Below are positions 57,500 to 59,263 of a stretch of 59,263 bases of DNA, one piece after another (the first letter of the stretch is position 1; each line of letters opens with the position of its first letter). The stretch is from Nocardia vaccinii NBRC 15922 (GTDB taxonomy: Bacteria > Actinomycetota > Actinomycetes > Mycobacteriales > Mycobacteriaceae), in the NCBI RefSeq assembly GCF_001613305.1, contig NZ_BDCC01000078.1:1-59263 (forward strand). Direction: 5' to 3'. Position numbers and translations under genes: made by a program. Under the pieces are notes generated by a model. That model was not told where the DNA came from. It searched no databases and saw only the letters and a list, made by a program, of their open reading frames with translations.

Positions 57500-58353
57500 T
57501 TGACGAGGGTGAACTGCATGACGTCGAGGTGTCCGCTGCGGAAGTGGTCGGCGCTTCCGGTGAGATATCGCAGGTAGCGGGCGTAGGTTTCCGGCGAGGT
57601 GATGCGCTCCGCCTCGGCGCGGTTGTCCTGTAGCGCGTGGGCCCACAGGTCCAGGGTGTGGGAATAGTGCTGTCGCAGGGATTGGATCTGTTCGGTGCCG
57701 AATCCGGATCGTCCGGCGAGCCTGGTGATCACGGCGGGCTGTGGCAGTTGGCCGCCCGGGAAGATCTCGCGCCGGATGAAGATGTGGAACCGGGCATCCT
57801 CGCGGGTTACCGGGATGCCGAGGCGGTGCAGATCGGCGAGGCTGTGCCCGATGATGGTGTGCAGCAACATACGTCCGTCCGGCGGCAGGCTCTGGTAGCA
57901 GCGGGTGAAGAATTCCTCGTACCGTTCGCGGCGGAAGTGTTCGAACGCGCCGATGCTGACGATGCGGTCGACATGCCCATCGAATTCCTCCCAGCCCTGT
58001 AATCGCACCTCGACATCGGTCAGGCCCTGCCGCTCGATCTCGCTGCGGACATGGTCGAACTGATTGCCGCTCAGCGTCAGGCCGATGACGCGGACGTCGT
58101 ACTGGGCGGCCGCTCGGAACATCGTTGCGCCCCAACCACATCCGACGTCGAGCAGGATCTGGCCCGGCCGCAGGTCGAGTTTGCCCAGCGACAGGTCGAT
58201 CTTGGCCAGTTGAGCCTGCTCCAGCGTCATGTCCGGGCGCTCGAAAAAGGCGCAGCTGTAGGTCATGGATGGATCGAGGAACAGCCGGTAGAAGTCATCG
58301 GAGACGTCGTAGTGCGACTGCACGTTCTGGTAGAACGGGGCGAGCCTGGCCAT
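57496..58353 (-). CDS. cyclopropane-fatty-acid/mycolate methyltransferase family enzyme
   Basis: A 285-residue S-adenosylmethionine-dependent enzyme of the CFA synthase/mycolic-acid cyclopropane synthase family. The N-terminal 'VQSHYDVSDDFYRLFLDPSM' and 'TYSCAFFERPDMTLEQAQLA' bind the lipid chain. SAM motif I is 'ILLDVGCGWGATM', followed by 'VIGLTLSGNQFDHVRSEIER' and 'DRIVSIGAFEHF' (bicarbonate-site Glu). The size and 'LTLSGNQ' variant fit CmaA/UmaA-like enzymes, so the substrate may be mycolate or phospholipid acyl chains. The start at 58353 (MARLAPFYQN) has GGGAGG five bases upstream. It heads a two-gene unit with the ligase. Confidence 0.9.
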   Translation of the reverse strand: MARLAPFYQNVQSHYDVSDDFYRLFLDPSMTYSCAFFERPDMTLEQAQLAKIDLSLGKLDLRPGQILLDVGCGWGATMFRAAAQYDVRVIGLTLSGNQFDHVRSEIERQGLTDVEVRLQGWEEFDGHVDRIVSIGAFEHFRRERYEEFFTRCYQSLPPDGRMLLHTIIGHSLADLHRLGIPVTREDARFHIFIRREIFPGGQLPQPAVITRLAGRSGFGTEQIQSLRQHYSHTLDLWAHALQDNRAEAERITSPETYARYLRYLTGSADHFRSGHLDVMQFTLVK

Positions 58354-58524
58354 GGCGGCCTCCCTGTCGTCGTGTGGTTGATAGCTGCCTGCGCCTTCCA
58401 CCTATCTACGCTGCGGACCGCACCCGGGTTCACCTGCGGTTGTACCGACGAATACCACGTTAGACCGAGACGGACAGCGAGATGAGGTAACCGGTGCCCG
58501 TGTCGACCGCATCGGTGACATAAG

Positions 58525-59169
58525 TCAGCCCGAGATCGTTTCCGAATGTCCCTTGCCCTCGAGCAGCATCCGGATATCGTCGGTGAACCCGGTCGTGTCG
58601 GTCAGATCGAAGGCCACGCGCTGCAGGAGAAACCCGTGCAGCAGGCCCATCACCACGCGTGCGCCACGCTCCGGCTCCACCGTGGGTGGGACGGCGCCTG
58701 CCGCTCGGCCGCGGCGTAACGCATCGGCGATACCACGCCGTACGGACTCGAAGCCTTCGACGGCGCGAGCCCGCACTGCATCGTTCCGCAGCAGCTCCGA
58801 CCACGTCTGCACCGCGCAGCGCAGCAGTTCCTCGACCGGTACCGCACGTCCCGCGGCGTCGGTGACCGTCTCGGCGCTCAGCGCCTCGAGCGAGGCGGCC
58901 ACCAGATCGGCGACGGAGGCCACGCCGGTACCCGCGGCCAGCCGTTCGACCGGTTCGAATATCAGCCGGAACGCATCCCAGGCGATGGCGAGGATGATCT
59001 CCTCCTTGCTCGCGAAGTAGCGGTACGGCGCCCCCGCCGAGACGCCCGCGGCGGAAGCGATGTCGGGCATCGAAGTCTGATGGAAGCCGTCGCGCGAGAA
59101 ACAGCGACGTGCTGCCGCCACGATCTCCGCGCGCTTGGCCTCGCGGTGCTCGGGCGTGATACGCGGCAT
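58525..59169 (-). CDS. TetR-family transcriptional regulator
   Basis: A 214-residue TetR protein. HTH at about residues 12-60: 'RAEIVAAARRCFSRDGFHQT', 'SMPDIASAAGVSAGAPYRYF', 'ASKEEIILAI'. The ligand domain ends with 'ARVVMGLLHGFLLQRVAFDL'. The start at 59169 (MPRITPEHR) has AGGAGGCGGT directly upstream. Two matching operators lie in the divergent promoter region to its right, so it represses itself and the gene beyond the window. The cyclopropane synthase gene lies 171 bases downstream on the same strand. Confidence 0.9.
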   Translation of the reverse strand: MPRITPEHREAKRAEIVAAARRCFSRDGFHQTSMPDIASAAGVSAGAPYRYFASKEEIILAIAWDAFRLIFEPVERLAAGTGVASVADLVAASLEALSAETVTDAAGRAVPVEELLRCAVQTWSELLRNDAVRARAVEGFESVRRGIADALRRGRAAGAVPPTVEPERGARVVMGLLHGFLLQRVAFDLTDTTGFTDDIRMLLEGKGHSETISG

Positions 59170-59182
59170 ACCGCCTCCTAAC

Positions 59183-59198
59183 GTGAATGACCATTTAC
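59183..59198 (-). promoter_or_regulatory. TetR operator, proximal copy
   Basis: GTGAATGACCATTTAC: arms GTGAA and TTTAC around six bases. Its reverse complement closely matches the copy at 59233. It lies 13 bases before the regulator's own start. Confidence 0.65.
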
Positions 59199-59199
59199 C

Positions 59200-59205
59200 T
59201 TGACA
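59200..59205 (+). promoter_or_regulatory. -35 element of the divergent right-edge promoter
   Basis: Consensus TTGACA directed toward a gene beyond the window; a plausible but imperfect -10 (TCTAAT region, about 20 bases on) precedes the second operator. GAGGAG at 59255-59260 looks like the ribosome site of that gene. Confidence 0.45.
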
Positions 59206-59232
59206 TGCGGCTCTCGCGAGCACACTCTAATA

Positions 59233-59248
59233 GTGAAAGGTCATTCAC
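59233..59248 (+). promoter_or_regulatory. TetR operator, distal copy
   Basis: GTGAAAGGTCATTCAC: perfect GTGAA/TTCAC arms. With 59183-59198 it forms a long inverted repeat (GTGAATGACC ... GGTCATTCAC, ten perfect bp per arm). It overlaps the expected transcription start of the divergent gene, the usual repressor position. Confidence 0.7.
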
Positions 59249-59263
59249 GGAAGCGAGGAGTCA

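Noticed and set aside
1..59263. Defence islands, toxin-antitoxin modules, prophage or insertion sequences
   Set aside because: No transposase, integrase, restriction, Cas or phage structural motifs were found in any plausible frame; the zeta-like P-loop domain at 54.3-54.7 kb belongs to the Rv2004c-type fusion.

Overview
The window is high-GC actinobacterial DNA, most likely from Nocardia or a close relative in the Mycobacteriales. The evidence is a response regulator and sensor kinase that match the mycobacterial DosR/DosS pair almost motif for motif, DUF3349 and DUF3263-like domains, an Rv1733c-type membrane protein, a mycolate-type cyclopropane synthase, frequent GTG/TTG starts and dense ATGA/GTGA overlaps. 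No rRNA, tRNA, insertion sequence, prophage or CRISPR array was seen. Family assignments are from reading motifs, without database searches.

Layout. (1) 0.3-7.2 kb: mixed housekeeping genes: a large discoidin/lectin-like protein, a DinB-fold protein, a DUF885 hydrolase and L-2-hydroxyglutarate oxidase. (2) 7.4-13.4 kb: an acyl-CoA catabolic cluster in decay. An ACAD10/11-type dehydrogenase, an APH-type kinase and an XRE-TetR fusion regulator are intact. The surrounding carboxyltransferase, thiolase, enoyl-CoA hydratase and SDR genes are truncated, inverted, frameshifted or internally deleted. A perfect 18-bp palindrome lies before the dehydrogenase. (3) 13.4-19.6 kb: stress and redox genes: Hsp20 behind a CIRCE element, a TetR regulator, a cytochrome b/molybdopterin oxidoreductase fusion, a large catalase and a hemerythrin with a stress-sigma-like promoter. 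(4) 19.6-23.3 kb: a DUF35/DUF3263-like protein, a PAS-GGDEF diguanylate cyclase and a DUF3349-PhoU fusion.

(5) 23.3-56.3 kb: a DosR-type dormancy island. It holds dosR and dosS; universal stress proteins; three Acg-type nitroreductases; phosphoketolase; PEP synthase; PfkB; an Rv1733c-like membrane protein; CBS-BON, PNPOx and CtpF-like proteins; FtsH; an M50-CBS protease; a three-domain OtsB1/GH65 enzyme; a GNAT protein and an Rv2004c-like kinase. DosR-like 14-bp boxes precede most of these transcription units. In M. tuberculosis, homologues of most of these genes belong to the DosR regulon but are scattered; here they are contiguous. Two very small genes sit inside the island: a methionine-rich 31-residue protein and a 37-residue ORF coupled to a usp gene.

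(6) 56.3-59.3 kb: a flavoprotein remnant, an ATP-dependent DNA ligase overlapping a cyclopropane synthase gene, and a TetR regulator with paired operators shared with a divergent gene beyond the edge.

Reading together: the island looks like a hypoxia or redox survival programme. Sensing (DosS/DosR) would drive rerouting of carbon (phosphoketolase, PEP synthase, PfkB, trehalose-6-P recycling), membrane protein quality control (FtsH, M50), cation transport, flavoprotein and nitroreductase functions and stress-protein synthesis.
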